From assembly GCA_032017425.1 (NCBI GenBank), contig DALZPW010000001.1: a stretch of 64,000 nucleotides of DNA; one strand, given 5' to 3'. Under the pieces are notes generated by a model. It worked only from the letters and a program-made list of their open reading frames with translations, was not told the DNA's origin and did not search any database. Below, piece after piece: positions 8,622-17,522 of the stretch (positions are counted from its first letter, which is position 1; every line of letters starts with the position of its first letter). This stretch comes from Faucicola tetraodonis (GTDB lineage: Bacteria; Pseudomonadota; Gammaproteobacteria; Pseudomonadales; Moraxellaceae). Both the position numbers and the translations under genes were made by a program.

Positions 8622-9590
8622 ATGAAAAATCAAATCCCCGAAAATCAAACAATTGATATCATCAATAGTGACATTCCGACCCGTGTTGTTGATATGACTG
8701 ACCATGAAAAACCAACCATAGTGACCACCCCCAAAGGGGTATTGACCGCACTGGCTGCTTTTTTGATTTGGGGGTTTTTCCCCCTGTATTTTAAGCTACT
8801 CAAAGATTATGATGCGATTGAAATCATTGGGCATCGAATTATTTGGACGTTTGTCACGATTTTACTGATCATGACAGTGACCAAAAACTGGCACTGGGTG
8901 AAAGTGATTCAAGCCAACCCAAAATGGCTACTTTATACTGCCGTTTCAGGGGCGATTATCTCAGTCAATTGGCTGGTGTACGTGTGGGCGGTCAATCATG
9001 ATCAGATTTTGGAAGCCAGTTTGGGCTATTATATTGGTCCGTTGATGGGTATTTTACTATCGCTAGTGGTCATCAAAGAGAAACTGCGTCCTTTGCAATG
9101 GATGGCAGTGATTTTGGCAGCGATAGGCGTGGCGATTCAGTTGGTCGTGCTGGGTAAATTGCCGTGGGTATCGTTATTGTTGGCGAGTAGCTTTTCTGTG
9201 TATGGTTTGATGCATCGCCATACGCCGGTTGATGCGCTGTCTGCGATGTTTATCGAAACGGCATTATTGGTGCCGATCTTTATTGGCTGGTTTGCTATGC
9301 ATGATGTTGCTAGTAGTCAGTTAGATTTTTGGCTATCGCCATCAATTTTTTTATTGATGATTGCAGGGCCTGTGACCTTGATACCGCTATTGATGTTTAA
9401 TAAAGCTACCAAAATGGTCAACTTTAGTTTATTAAGCTTTTTAAATTATTTGACCCCGTCCATGATTTTTTTATTGGCGATATTCTTGTATCATGAGCCT
9501 TTTAACATTTATAAATTGATTACCTTTGCCTTTATTTGGACAGGGTTGGTATTTTTTAGCTATGATTTAATCAAACAACGAAATACCTAA
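8622..9590 (+). CDS. rarD: RarD-type EamA transporter
   Basis: An inner-membrane protein of the RarD subgroup of the drug/metabolite transporter superfamily. The core from about residue 35, GVLTALAAFLIWGFFPLYFK, matches the RarD N-terminus, and there are about ten membrane segments. Substrate is unproven in this family. In-frame starts at 8568, 8622 and 8694 are possible; 8694 gives the usual size of about 298 residues, while the earliest would add a hydrophobic segment. None has a clear ribosome site and 8622 is a compromise. folB follows after 11 bases and is probably co-transcribed. Confidence 0.8.
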   Translation: MKNQIPENQTIDIINSDIPTRVVDMTDHEKPTIVTTPKGVLTALAAFLIWGFFPLYFKLLKDYDAIEIIGHRIIWTFVTILLIMTVTKNWHWVKVIQANPKWLLYTAVSGAIISVNWLVYVWAVNHDQILEASLGYYIGPLMGILLSLVVIKEKLRPLQWMAVILAAIGVAIQLVVLGKLPWVSLLLASSFSVYGLMHRHTPVDALSAMFIETALLVPIFIGWFAMHDVASSQLDFWLSPSIFLLMIAGPVTLIPLLMFNKATKMVNFSLLSFLNYLTPSMIFLLAIFLYHEPFNIYKLITFAFIWTGLVFFSYDLIKQRNT

Positions 9591-9601
9591 CGAGAGTAAA
9601 A

Positions 9602-10081
9602 ATGACCACACCAGAAACCACCCAAAAAACCATGCATGAATCACTATATTCAGCGGCGGATGCCTTACACGCAATTGCAAACGAAAAGTCCAACAATCAG
9701 CCAATCAAACTGACCGGTAATTCAACGGACACGGTATTTGTGAAGGGACTCAAAGTCGATGCCGTGATTGGCGTGTATGAGTGGGAGCAGCAAATAACCC
9801 AACCATTGATTTTTGATATTGAAATGGTGGGCTGTCAATACCAAGCATCGCAGACTGATAATATTCAAGATGCCATCAACTATAAAAGTGTCAGTGAGCG
9901 TGTGGCTGAAGTGAGCATTGCCAACAAAGTCGCGCTGTTAGAGCGGTTAGCGCAATTGGTCGCTGAGATGATTTTGGCAGAATTTGCCCCAGAAAAAGTC
10001 ACAGTGACGATTCACAAACCCACCGCCATCAAACAAGCCGATAGTGTCGGGGTTAAAATTACCCGTTTTCAGCAAAATTAA
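9602..10081 (+). CDS. folB: Dihydroneopterin aldolase
   Basis: Cleaves dihydroneopterin to 6-hydroxymethyl-dihydropterin in folate synthesis. The enzyme core (VFVKGLKVDAVIGVYEWEQQ to the C-terminus) holds the catalytic glutamate region GVYEWE and the lysine in TVTIHKPTAIKQADSVGV. At 159 residues it is about 40 longer than usual because of a polar N-terminal extension (residues 1-40) with no recognised domain. An ACGAGAG ribosome site sits just before the ATG. The next gene resembles the following pathway enzyme, FolK, which supports both calls. Confidence 0.9.
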   Translation: MTTPETTQKTMHESLYSAADALHAIANEKSNNQPIKLTGNSTDTVFVKGLKVDAVIGVYEWEQQITQPLIFDIEMVGCQYQASQTDNIQDAINYKSVSERVAEVSIANKVALLERLAQLVAEMILAEFAPEKVTVTIHKPTAIKQADSVGVKITRFQQN

Positions 10082-10083
10082 TT

Positions 10084-10095
10084 AGCCTAAGCAAA
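10084..10095 (+). repeat. Dispersed element, intergenic copy before folK-like gene
   Basis: AGCCTAAGCAAA, preceded by TT instead of AAT. Intergenic, between folB and the FolK-like gene. Confidence 0.75.
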
Positions 10096-10121
10096 AATTA
10101 TGTTTATTTGAGCATTTGAGT

Positions 10122-10670
10122 ATGAGTGTACCACCGCGCGATGTCATAGTCATCGAAGCCTGCGTTTTGTCGTTAGCCAGTAATGTCAAACAACCTTATT
10201 ATTTAGCAAAAGCCAAAGACTGGCTGCAAAACTTTGGTACTTTGACCCTCAGCGCGATTCATAGTAGTGAAGATACTTGTAGTGATAACAATTTAAACGA
10301 CGATTTAAACAAGCAAACATCCAATACACCGGTTTATTTTAACCAAGTGGCTTATTTAGCATTTGCGCAGCCAATGGATTATTGGCAGTGGTTACAACTC
10401 ACCAAGAAGTTTGAACAGCAACAAGACAGACTTGAATACCAAAAACCCGCTGTTACGTTAGACATCGATATCATTGCGGTAAAATGCCTGCATCAAATTG
10501 ACAATATCGACCAAAGCCTCGATGAAAAAGGCAATCGATTTGTGCTATTTGCTAAATCAGCAAACCAGTGGTTAGGCATCAGCCGGCGTTTTCCACTAGC
10601 TTGTTATGACCAAGTAGGGATAGTAGATTTATCAAAAAATATCGATTTGTCCTTTATCCGAAGTTTTTAA
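10122..10670 (+). CDS. Divergent HPPK (FolK)-like protein
   Basis: A 182-residue protein that resembles 6-hydroxymethyl-dihydropterin pyrophosphokinase: an N-terminal strand followed by SLASNV where the family has ALGSN, YFNQVAYLAF where it has YLN-V, and TLDIDIIAV matching the RTLDLDIL motif with both metal-binding aspartates. The canonical arginine-rich segment before that motif (GR-R-GPR) is not recognisable here (QQQDRLEYQKPAV), and residues 45-70 are a polar insert. Position right after folB supports a pterin role. It could be a working divergent FolK or a paralogue with a complete FolK elsewhere. ATG 10122 is preferred over a TTG two codons earlier. Its stop overlaps the end of pilR by 4 bases. 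Confidence 0.6.
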   Translation: MSVPPRDVIVIEACVLSLASNVKQPYYLAKAKDWLQNFGTLTLSAIHSSEDTCSDNNLNDDLNKQTSNTPVYFNQVAYLAFAQPMDYWQWLQLTKKFEQQQDRLEYQKPAVTLDIDIIAVKCLHQIDNIDQSLDEKGNRFVLFAKSANQWLGISRRFPLACYDQVGIVDLSKNIDLSFIRSF

Positions 10671-12373
10671 TCCTCATCGCTGTCACTATCACTATTAATA
10701 TCACTGTCACTATCAATGCCCAATTTTTTCATACGGTAGCGCAGTGAGCGAAACGTTGTATTTAACAGTTTAGCAGCTTGGGTGCGATTCCAACCACTGC
10801 AGTTGAGCGCCGCGATAATGACTTTTCGTTCTTGATTCATCAAATATTCTTCCAGCCCTTCGGTAGGCAGTTGATCTTCCTCAGCAGGGGGCTGGGCTAA
10901 ATTAGGCGCATTGATACCCCCTATCGGCGCATCTAAAGTTAACGATTCATGGGTTAACGCTTCATGGTTGGATTGGGTCGGTGTGGGCGCAAATTGAATA
11001 TTGGGTTTGACTTTGTAACCACTTGCAAACAAGTTGCTGCTATAGGAAGTATTGATGGGGCTGTTGGAAGCGGATTTAGCTTCAGCTAATGGCACAACTT
11101 TTGGCGTGCTCGGTTGACTCGGTATTGATAACACGGTGTGATTGGAGTTTTCTGTGATTTCATGAGTTTTTTGGATTTCATGGATTCTAGGAGTGTCAGG
11201 CGATACGTTGGCGGCTGATAATGGCAAATTCAAATGATGGGCTTCAATCACATTATCATCAGCTAGGGTAATCGCCCGCTCTAAGATATTTCTTAATTCA
11301 CGTACGTTGCCTGCAAAGTGATGGTTTGTCAATTGAACCGCGGCTTCATTCGATAATGTCGGTGGCTGCGCTAGTCCCCAATCGTCTGCAATCAAAGCGA
11401 TAAAATGATTGGCTAACAGTAAAATATCATCACGCCGTTCATTGAGACTTGGTAATTTTACTTCAATGACGTTGATGCGATAATATAAATCTTGTCTAAA
11501 TTCACCCGTTTCGACAAGCTTAGCCAAATTTTTATGGGTAGCGGATAAAAGGCGCACATCCACGGCAATCTCTTGGGTGCTCCCAATGGGGCGGATTTTC
11601 TTTTCTTGAATGGCGCGTAATAATTTGACTTGCATGGAAATCGGCAAATCCGCTACTTCATCCAAAAATAGCGTGCCGCCATTTGCTTGTTGGAATAACC
11701 CTTCTTTATCTGTGGTAGCCCCCGTAAAGCTGCCTTTTTTGTGCCCAAAAAACTCGCTTTCCATCAACTCTGATGGGATGGCGCCGCAGTTAACAGGCAC
11801 AAAATTGGCAGAGCAGCGCGGGCTTAAATCATGAATGAGCTTGGCAACGACTTCTTTACCAGTGCCCGATTCTCCCCACAAAAATACGGGCGCTTGGCTA
11901 CGCGCCAATTTTTGGATGGTGGTTTTGAGCTGGGCAATGGCGTTAGATTGTCCGATTAGGCGATTGCTAAAAGGATCATAGACTTCTTTACAATTGAGTG
12001 GATTGGCATTTTGCGCCACCTTTAAGGCATTTTCGACCAGTTGGCGTAGCCGTGATAGCTCAAGTGGCTTGTTGACAAAATCAAAGGCGCCCAATTTTAA
12101 CGCTTCAATCGCCAAATCCATGCTACCGTGGGCGGTAATCACTGCCACGGGGGTTTTGGCATAATTTTTATTGATAAGCTTGACGATATCTAGTCCTGTC
12201 CCATCAGGAAGTTTAAGATCGGTTAAGCAAAAATCAAAATTATACGCTTGAAGATGGCTGATGCCGGTGGCATAGTCATAGGCGACTTTGGATTCAATGC
12301 CCATTTTTTTGAGTGTCATCTGCATCAAGCGACACAAATCTACTTCATCATCAATAATCAGCGCTAATGCCAT
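10667..12373 (-). CDS. pilR: PilR-like sigma-54-dependent response regulator
   Basis: An NtrC-class regulator; in Pseudomonas, PilR activates the type IV pilin gene with sigma-54. Domains: receiver (residues 1-120, phospho-acceptor aspartate in CLTDLKLPDGTG), AAA+ ATPase (about 145-380, Walker A GESGTGKE, sigma-54 loop GSFTGA, Walker B region GGTLFLDEVADLP), and a C-terminal Fis-type helix-turn-helix (NRTQAAKLLNTTFRSLRYR). The last helix and the KKLGID ending match PilR well. It is about 120 residues longer than Pseudomonas PilR because of a low-complexity linker (about 385-510), and it ends in an Asp/Ser tail. No PilS kinase gene is adjacent. Confidence 0.85.
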   Translation of the reverse strand: MALALIIDDEVDLCRLMQMTLKKMGIESKVAYDYATGISHLQAYNFDFCLTDLKLPDGTGLDIVKLINKNYAKTPVAVITAHGSMDLAIEALKLGAFDFVNKPLELSRLRQLVENALKVAQNANPLNCKEVYDPFSNRLIGQSNAIAQLKTTIQKLARSQAPVFLWGESGTGKEVVAKLIHDLSPRCSANFVPVNCGAIPSELMESEFFGHKKGSFTGATTDKEGLFQQANGGTLFLDEVADLPISMQVKLLRAIQEKKIRPIGSTQEIAVDVRLLSATHKNLAKLVETGEFRQDLYYRINVIEVKLPSLNERRDDILLLANHFIALIADDWGLAQPPTLSNEAAVQLTNHHFAGNVRELRNILERAITLADDNVIEAHHLNLPLSAANVSPDTPRIHEIQKTHEITENSNHTVLSIPSQPSTPKVVPLAEAKSASNSPINTSYSSNLFASGYKVKPNIQFAPTPTQSNHEALTHESLTLDAPIGGINAPNLAQPPAEEDQLPTEGLEEYLMNQERKVIIAALNCSGWNRTQAAKLLNTTFRSLRYRMKKLGIDSDSDINSDSDSDED

Positions 12374-12532
12374 ACAGATGCAAAACCTTTAACACAAAGT
12401 AATTAGAGGGATTATAGCTCTTCGCTTGTTTTATCGTCAGTCAGCTATGGCAAAACAAGCTAGTGCAGACGTTATAGCGGGCTAACTTATGATAGCCCAG
12501 CTATTTGCTAGCTCAGTCACTTACTAACTCAT

Positions 12533-12814
12533 TCACTTGCTAGTCTCTGACTCACAAGCACCTTTGGTGACGCTCATAGTCTTGTCCATAGCATTGACGC
12601 CATTATTTGCCATACAAGCGTTGCCATAGGTTTGATAGCGGACGATGCCATTATTGATGGTCTTGACGCAGACAGGATCATATTGCATGGTGCACATCAT
12701 CTCAGGTTTCTTAATTGGCTGAGGCATAGGTTGGGGGTTTTGCTGATCTGAGCTAACAGCTTGGCAACCAAATAAACTTAATGAGAAGCATAATGGGGTA
12801 AGAAACTTAAACAT
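12533..12814 (-). CDS. Lipoprotein with Kazal-type protease-inhibitor-like domain
   Basis: A 93-residue predicted lipoprotein: signal peptide MFKFLTPLCFSLSLFGC with lipobox LFGC, a Pro/Gln-rich spacer (QQNPQPMPQPIKKP), then a small cysteine domain with the Kazal pattern C-x6-C (CTMQYDPVC), YGNAC and a final GAC. The domain binds serine proteases in eukaryotes; its bacterial role is mostly unknown. ATG 12814 is chosen over an upstream ATG because AAGGA precedes it and the signal peptide starts there. It is 159 bases upstream of pilR on the same strand, too far to assume co-transcription. Confidence 0.75.
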   Translation of the reverse strand: MFKFLTPLCFSLSLFGCQAVSSDQQNPQPMPQPIKKPEMMCTMQYDPVCVKTINNGIVRYQTYGNACMANNGVNAMDKTMSVTKGACESETSK

Positions 12815-13268
12815 AGCATTCCTTATTTTGTTCCGTAAGTGATACAAGAGATGATATAAGCGGCATTGAGTATACCAAAACTATATGAAGTCATCCTCAA
12901 TAATAACCCGCTTGCCAAATTATTATTGCTATTATGTGTTACCAAATCTTTAAAACGTAAACGGGCAGCCAGCCGTTGGATCCGTAATAAAGCACGCCCC
13001 AAATCAACCTATCGCCAAGTACAAGGCTAATGATTAAAGCAGATTCGCCCAATTCGCCAGACACCATATAAGGGTAGTGGATAAAAGACAAAAGCTAAAG
13101 GCTAATGGTTAAAGGCTAATGGTTAAAGACTAAGGGTTAAAAAGATGCGTTGAAGTCAATGTCATAGCCCAATCAAAAGTTGTTGTGAAATTTGTTAGCG
13201 CATTTTATAGTTAAATTTATGAAAAATTCAATATAAAGATAAGTAATACGTTTGACAATGAGGTAATC
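12815..13268. other. Intergenic region before rnz
   Basis: About 450 bases between the divergent lipoprotein and rnz genes. It contains the 14-base tandem repeat at 13097-13138 listed separately, but no ORF with a ribosome site and no recognised RNA. Confidence 0.4.
13097..13138 (+). repeat. Three tandem copies of a 14-base unit
   Basis: AAAGGCTAATGGTT occurs exactly at 13097-13110 and 13111-13124, and as AAAGACTAAGGGTT at 13125-13138. A partial copy precedes them at about 13090. It lies 130 bases before rnz in non-coding sequence. Confidence 0.9.
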
Positions 13269-14318
13269 ATGTTAACACTCACTTTTTTGGGCACATCTGC
13301 AGGGATACCCACCAAACACCGCAACGTCACCGCGCTTGCTGTATCACTCATCAATCCTTATAGCAAAGCAAAAAATGTCCCTTGGATATTGGTGGACTGT
13401 GGGGAAGCCACACAGCATCAACTACTCAAAACCCCGTTGTCCGTGATGCAGCTAGCGTTAATTTGTATCACCCATGTGCATGGCGACCACTGTTATGGCT
13501 TGCCAGGGTTACTGGCAAGTATGGCGATGAGTGGACGCAAGCACCCATTAACCCTCATCGCCCCACAAGCCATTGCTGATTATCTTGCCGCCGTGCAAGC
13601 CACGACAGCGCTGATGATAAATTTTGACATTAATTTTATCGCCATTGACAATAGAGTGCAGGGGGATAGTTACCAACCTGTCACGCTGGATTTGACAGAC
13701 GACCATCAGCTACAAGTTGACGTGATTGCGCTATCACACCGTATCCCTAGCCATGCCTTTAAATTCACCCAGCGCCTGTCCAAAAAAACCTTATTAACCC
13801 AAAAACTCACCAAGCTTAACGTGCTAGATAAACGGCTATGGGGCAAACTTAAATACGGTATTGACGTCAATCTAGATGATAACACCTTGCTAAAATCTGC
13901 GGATTTTGTCACCACCACGCTGCATAAAACCGTGCTGATAGTCGCAGGCGACAATGACTCACCTGAGCTATTAGCCGATGCTATATCAAATACCGATGTG
14001 CTAGTACACGAGGCGACTTATACCCAAGCAATCGCTGATAAACGAAAAGTAGCCCCTAACTATTTTGACCCCATGCATTCAACCGCCAAGCAAGTTGCCG
14101 AATTTGCGCAGCTATCACAGTTAAAAAACCTGATTTTGACCCATTTTAGCGCGCGTTTTCAACCTTTTGATAAACCTAGCAGTAAAACTTTGAATATGTC
14201 AGATATTCGGGCAGAAGTGGCTACCAGTTATCAAGGTAATTTTTGGCTTGCCCAAGATTTTGATGAATTTGAAATCGACCATGGCAATGTTAAAAAACGC
14301 AATATACGAATAAACTAA
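13269..14318 (+). CDS. rnz: Ribonuclease Z
   Basis: A metallo-beta-lactamase-fold endonuclease that trims tRNA precursor 3' ends. Seen: N-terminal LTLTFLGTSAGIPTKHRN, the zinc motif HVHGDHCYGLPG (HxHxDH) near residue 68, a metal-ligand aspartate in VAGDND, the HEATY stretch and the late histidine in LTHFSARF, all in family order. The 349 residues are slightly longer than the usual 300-330. GAGG sits 6 bases upstream of the ATG. It appears to be a single-gene transcript. Confidence 0.9.
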   Translation: MLTLTFLGTSAGIPTKHRNVTALAVSLINPYSKAKNVPWILVDCGEATQHQLLKTPLSVMQLALICITHVHGDHCYGLPGLLASMAMSGRKHPLTLIAPQAIADYLAAVQATTALMINFDINFIAIDNRVQGDSYQPVTLDLTDDHQLQVDVIALSHRIPSHAFKFTQRLSKKTLLTQKLTKLNVLDKRLWGKLKYGIDVNLDDNTLLKSADFVTTTLHKTVLIVAGDNDSPELLADAISNTDVLVHEATYTQAIADKRKVAPNYFDPMHSTAKQVAEFAQLSQLKNLILTHFSARFQPFDKPSSKTLNMSDIRAEVATSYQGNFWLAQDFDEFEIDHGNVKKRNIRIN

Positions 14319-14354
14319 CCCCCAAAAAGCTATCTTATTAAAAGAAAATTTTGT

Positions 14355-14381
14355 AAAAAGTTTTATTGATAACTTTTTTTT
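14355..14381 (+). terminator. Putative terminator after rnz
   Basis: AAAAAGTT (14355-14362) can pair with AACTTTTT (14371-14378) across an 8-base loop, and the right arm continues as a T-run. The stem is AT-rich and weak, but its place 37 bases after the rnz stop is right. Confidence 0.4.
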
Positions 14382-14540
14382 ATACGCACTAGTCAAATTT
14401 ACTTGTTATTCCGCCTAGAATTGTTTTGCATAATTAATTATATTTATGGTAATTTAATTATCATTTTTTTAATTTATAACTGTCTTAGTTAATGGTCAGT
14501 TGTGGATTGAGAAGCTAACCGAAGCGCTTGAGGAGAGTGT

Positions 14541-15662
14541 ATGCAAATTGGTGTACCAAAAGAGACTGCATTATATGAAAATCGGATTGCGATTACCCCC
14601 GATACCATTAAAAAGTTCATCAAGTTGGGTCACAGTATTGTGGTCGAACGCGATGCAGGTAAAGGTTCGTTTATTACCAATGATGCGTTGGAACAAGCAG
14701 GGGCGCAAATTGTTGAGGATGCGATCTCAACAAGTGATGTGGTGCTCACGGTCAATAGCTTGCCGATTGAACAAATCAACCAGCTAAAACAAGAAGCAAT
14801 TGTTATCGGCATGATGAATCCGTATCGCAATGCCAATTTGCAGGATTATGCCAATCGCAACGCCAAAGTATATGCCATGGAGCTATTGCCACGAACTTTG
14901 TCGCGGGCGCAGAACATGGACGTGCTGTCATCCCAAGCCAACTTGGCAGGTTATAAAGCGGTGATTTTGGCTGCCAACCAGTTTGGTCGTCCTTTCCCCA
15001 TGTTTATGACATCGGCAGGTACGGTGAAACCTGCGCGTATTGTCATCCTAGGCGTAGGCGTCGCGGGTTTGCAAGCGATTGCCACCGCTCGTCGTTTGGG
15101 TGCTGTTGTAGAAGCCAGTGATTTACGTCCTACCGTGCGTGATCAAGTGGAGTCAGTCGGTGGTAAATGGCTCGATGTCCCCATGAGCGATGAGGAAAAA
15201 GCCAAAGCCAAAGACACAGGCGGCTATGCCTGGACACCGTCTGAGCAATATATCAAAGACCAAGCCGCGGTTGTCGATAAAGCGGTCAGTCAAGCAGATA
15301 TTGTGATTACCACGGCTCAAATTCCTGGTCGCAATGCCCCGCGTTTGATACACCAAGCTACCATCGATAAAATGAAATCTGGCTCAATTTTACTCGATAT
15401 GGCCGTAGAAACAGGCGGCAACGTAGAAGGCTCAGTGGTCGGACAAAATATCATCACCCCAAACGGTGTCACTATCATGGGTGTGCCCAATATTCCATCG
15501 ACCTTGGCGGCGCAGTCATCGGCATTGTATGCCAACAATTTGTATAACTTTTTTGCAACCTTGATGGATGACAATAAAGTGTTTGCGCTCAATCCAGAAG
15601 ATGAAATCCAAAAAGCCTTGCTGGTTACTAGCCAAGGTCAAGTATTGTTAGCCAGTCGCTAA
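14541..15662 (+). CDS. pntAA: NAD(P) transhydrogenase subunit alpha, part 1
   Basis: The NAD(H)-binding domain I of the proton-translocating transhydrogenase, which drives NADPH formation from NADH with the proton gradient. The 373 residues start MQIGVPKETALYENRIAITP, contain SQANLAGYKAV, and carry the Rossmann motif VILGVGVAGLQAIATARRLG near residues 168-187. A strong GAGGAGAG ribosome site precedes the ATG. As in many bacteria the alpha subunit is split: its membrane part is the next gene. First gene of a three-gene operon. Confidence 0.95.
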   Translation: MQIGVPKETALYENRIAITPDTIKKFIKLGHSIVVERDAGKGSFITNDALEQAGAQIVEDAISTSDVVLTVNSLPIEQINQLKQEAIVIGMMNPYRNANLQDYANRNAKVYAMELLPRTLSRAQNMDVLSSQANLAGYKAVILAANQFGRPFPMFMTSAGTVKPARIVILGVGVAGLQAIATARRLGAVVEASDLRPTVRDQVESVGGKWLDVPMSDEEKAKAKDTGGYAWTPSEQYIKDQAAVVDKAVSQADIVITTAQIPGRNAPRLIHQATIDKMKSGSILLDMAVETGGNVEGSVVGQNIITPNGVTIMGVPNIPSTLAAQSSALYANNLYNFFATLMDDNKVFALNPEDEIQKALLVTSQGQVLLASR

Positions 15663-15705
15663 CCTAATTTTCATTTAATTTTACCTATCGAGGTTAGGAG
15701 GTTTT

Positions 15706-16068
15706 ATGTTATTGACCCTATTAGCGTCTGCGACATCTGCCACCCCATTTGTGGCAATCTTTAGTATCTTTGTTTTGGCTATTTTTGTGGGTTATTACGT
15801 GGTTTGGGGGGTAACACCTGCACTGCATACCCCACTCATGGCGGTGACCAATGCCTTATCCAGTATCGTTATCGTCGGTGCCATGCTGCAGACCGTCAGC
15901 ATCGGTGGCAATATGTTTACCCCAACCAGCTTATTGGGGGCGTTCGCGGTATTTTTAGCTAGCATCAACATTTTTGGTGGTTTTTCGGTGACGGAACGTA
16001 TGTTAGCGATGTTTAAATCAAAAGATAAAAAAGCCAAAGCTGAGCCAAACAAAGAAGGAAAAGCTTGA
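15706..16068 (+). CDS. pntAB: NAD(P) transhydrogenase subunit alpha, part 2
   Basis: A 120-residue inner-membrane protein with about four hydrophobic segments, equivalent to the C-terminal membrane part of an unsplit PntA. The segment GYYVVWGVTPALHTPLMAVTNA and the ending IFGGFSVTERMLAMF are typical. It forms the proton channel with PntB. TTAGGAGG precedes the ATG, and its TGA overlaps the pntB ATG by one base, so translation is coupled. The C-terminus is lysine-rich and cytoplasmic. Confidence 0.95.
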   Translation: MLLTLLASATSATPFVAIFSIFVLAIFVGYYVVWGVTPALHTPLMAVTNALSSIVIVGAMLQTVSIGGNMFTPTSLLGAFAVFLASINIFGGFSVTERMLAMFKSKDKKAKAEPNKEGKA

Positions 16069-17468
16069 TGAATGAGAATTTGAATTGGGTCGCCCAACAT
16101 GCTGATTGGTTTTATTTGATTGGTGCGGTGCTATTTATTTTAACCCTACGGGGTTTATCAAGCCCAAAAACCGCCATCCGTGGCAACCGATTCGGTATGA
16201 TAGGTATGGCGATTGCCATTATCACCACCTTTTTCTTGGCACCCAGTCCGGTATTTGTATTAATTGTTGGCGCGATGGTGCTAGGCGCTGTGGTCGGCAC
16301 TTGGAAAGCACGCACTGTTGCCATGACCCAAATGCCAGAAACCGTGGCTTTGATGCACTCTTTAGTGGGTCTATCGGCAGTTGCCATTGCACTAGCGAGC
16401 GTATTGCATACCGGCGTCGAGCATAGCACCATCGCGCGGTTTGAGTTGTTTGTGGGCTGTTTTATTGGTGCGATTACCTTCTCAGCATCCCTGTTTGCTT
16501 TTGGTAAATTGGCGGCAAAAAGCTGGGCAAAGACGCTTAAAGGCACTTGGGTAAAACCTGTCCAAGCGCTATTGTTCATCGCGATGTTAGCGTTTGGTAT
16601 TATGTATTTTACTACCCAATCCATGCCAGCGTTTTATGCCATGACCATCCTTGCTATTATTTTTGGCTGGATGTGGATTGCGCCGATTGGTGGCGGTGAT
16701 ATGCCTGTGGTGGTATCGCTACTCAACTCATTCTCTGGGTGGGCGGCAGCCGGTATCGGTTTTACCCTAGGCAACTCAATGCTGATTATCGCAGGGTCAT
16801 TGGTCGGTTCATCTGGGGCGATTTTGTCCTACATTATGTGTAAAGCCATGAACCGTTCACTGCTCAACGTATTGTTTGGCGGTATGTCAAGCAGCTCAGT
16901 CGCTGCGACAGAAGAAGATACGGGACCCAAAACTTACCGTACAGGCTCACCTGAAGATGCCGCCTTTATGATGGAAAACTCTAGCAGTGTTGTTATTGTG
17001 CCAGGTTATGGTATGGCGCAAGGCCGTGCCCAAAATGCGGTAAAAGAGCTTTATGAAATGCTTAAAGAAGAAGGCGTGGATGTGCGTTTTGCGATTCACC
17101 CTGTGGCAGGTCGTATGCCAGGTCATATGAACGTACTATTGGCTGAAGCGGATGTACCGTATGAAGACATCTTAGAAATGGATGAAATCAACTCCGACTT
17201 TGCAGGTACTGACGTTGTGCTGATTATCGGTGCCAATGACGTGGTCAACCCAGCGGCAAAAGACGATCCAAACTCACCGATCTTTGGTATGCCAATTCTT
17301 GAAGCAAATAAAGCGCAAACCGTGATGGTCATCAAACGCTCAATGAGTGCCGGCTACGCAGGTCTTGATAATAGCTTGTTCTACATGGACAAAACCATGA
17401 TGATTTTTGGTGATGCCAAAAAAGTGGTGGAAGACATGATTCGCCATATCAATGGTACGGGTCACTAA
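16068..17468 (+). CDS. pntB: NAD(P) transhydrogenase subunit beta
   Basis: The 466-residue beta subunit. About nine membrane segments occupy residues 10-270, including GGGDMPVVVSLLNSFSGWAA, and the cytosolic NADP(H)-binding domain III follows, with VIVPGYGMAQGRAQNAV, HPVAGRMPGHMNVLLAEA and LIIGANDVVNPAA. The start ATG overlaps the pntAB stop (TGATG); a TTG one codon earlier is less likely. It is the last gene of the operon and is followed by a strong terminator. The genome also carries sthA in this window. Confidence 0.95.
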   Translation: MNENLNWVAQHADWFYLIGAVLFILTLRGLSSPKTAIRGNRFGMIGMAIAIITTFFLAPSPVFVLIVGAMVLGAVVGTWKARTVAMTQMPETVALMHSLVGLSAVAIALASVLHTGVEHSTIARFELFVGCFIGAITFSASLFAFGKLAAKSWAKTLKGTWVKPVQALLFIAMLAFGIMYFTTQSMPAFYAMTILAIIFGWMWIAPIGGGDMPVVVSLLNSFSGWAAAGIGFTLGNSMLIIAGSLVGSSGAILSYIMCKAMNRSLLNVLFGGMSSSSVAATEEDTGPKTYRTGSPEDAAFMMENSSSVVIVPGYGMAQGRAQNAVKELYEMLKEEGVDVRFAIHPVAGRMPGHMNVLLAEADVPYEDILEMDEINSDFAGTDVVLIIGANDVVNPAAKDDPNSPIFGMPILEANKAQTVMVIKRSMSAGYAGLDNSLFYMDKTMMIFGDAKKVVEDMIRHINGTGH

Positions 17469-17486
17469 GTTTTTTTGACTTTAATC

Positions 17487-17520
17487 AACCCTGACTAATC
17501 AGTTTAGTCAGGGTTTTTTA
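17487..17520 (+). terminator. Rho-independent terminator after pntB
   Basis: AACCCTGACTA (17487-17497) pairs with TAGTCAGGGTT (17505-17515) across a short loop, followed by a T-run. It starts 19 bases after the pntB stop. Confidence 0.85.
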
Positions 17521-17522
17521 TT

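Noticed and set aside
12475..12503. Imperfect hairpin after the Kazal lipoprotein gene
   Set aside because: The arms pair only with mismatches and no T-run follows on the minus strand.
16112..16624. Long antisense ORF inside pntB (170 codons)
   Set aside because: Same reason: a shadow of a strongly coding frame, with no start signal or domain.
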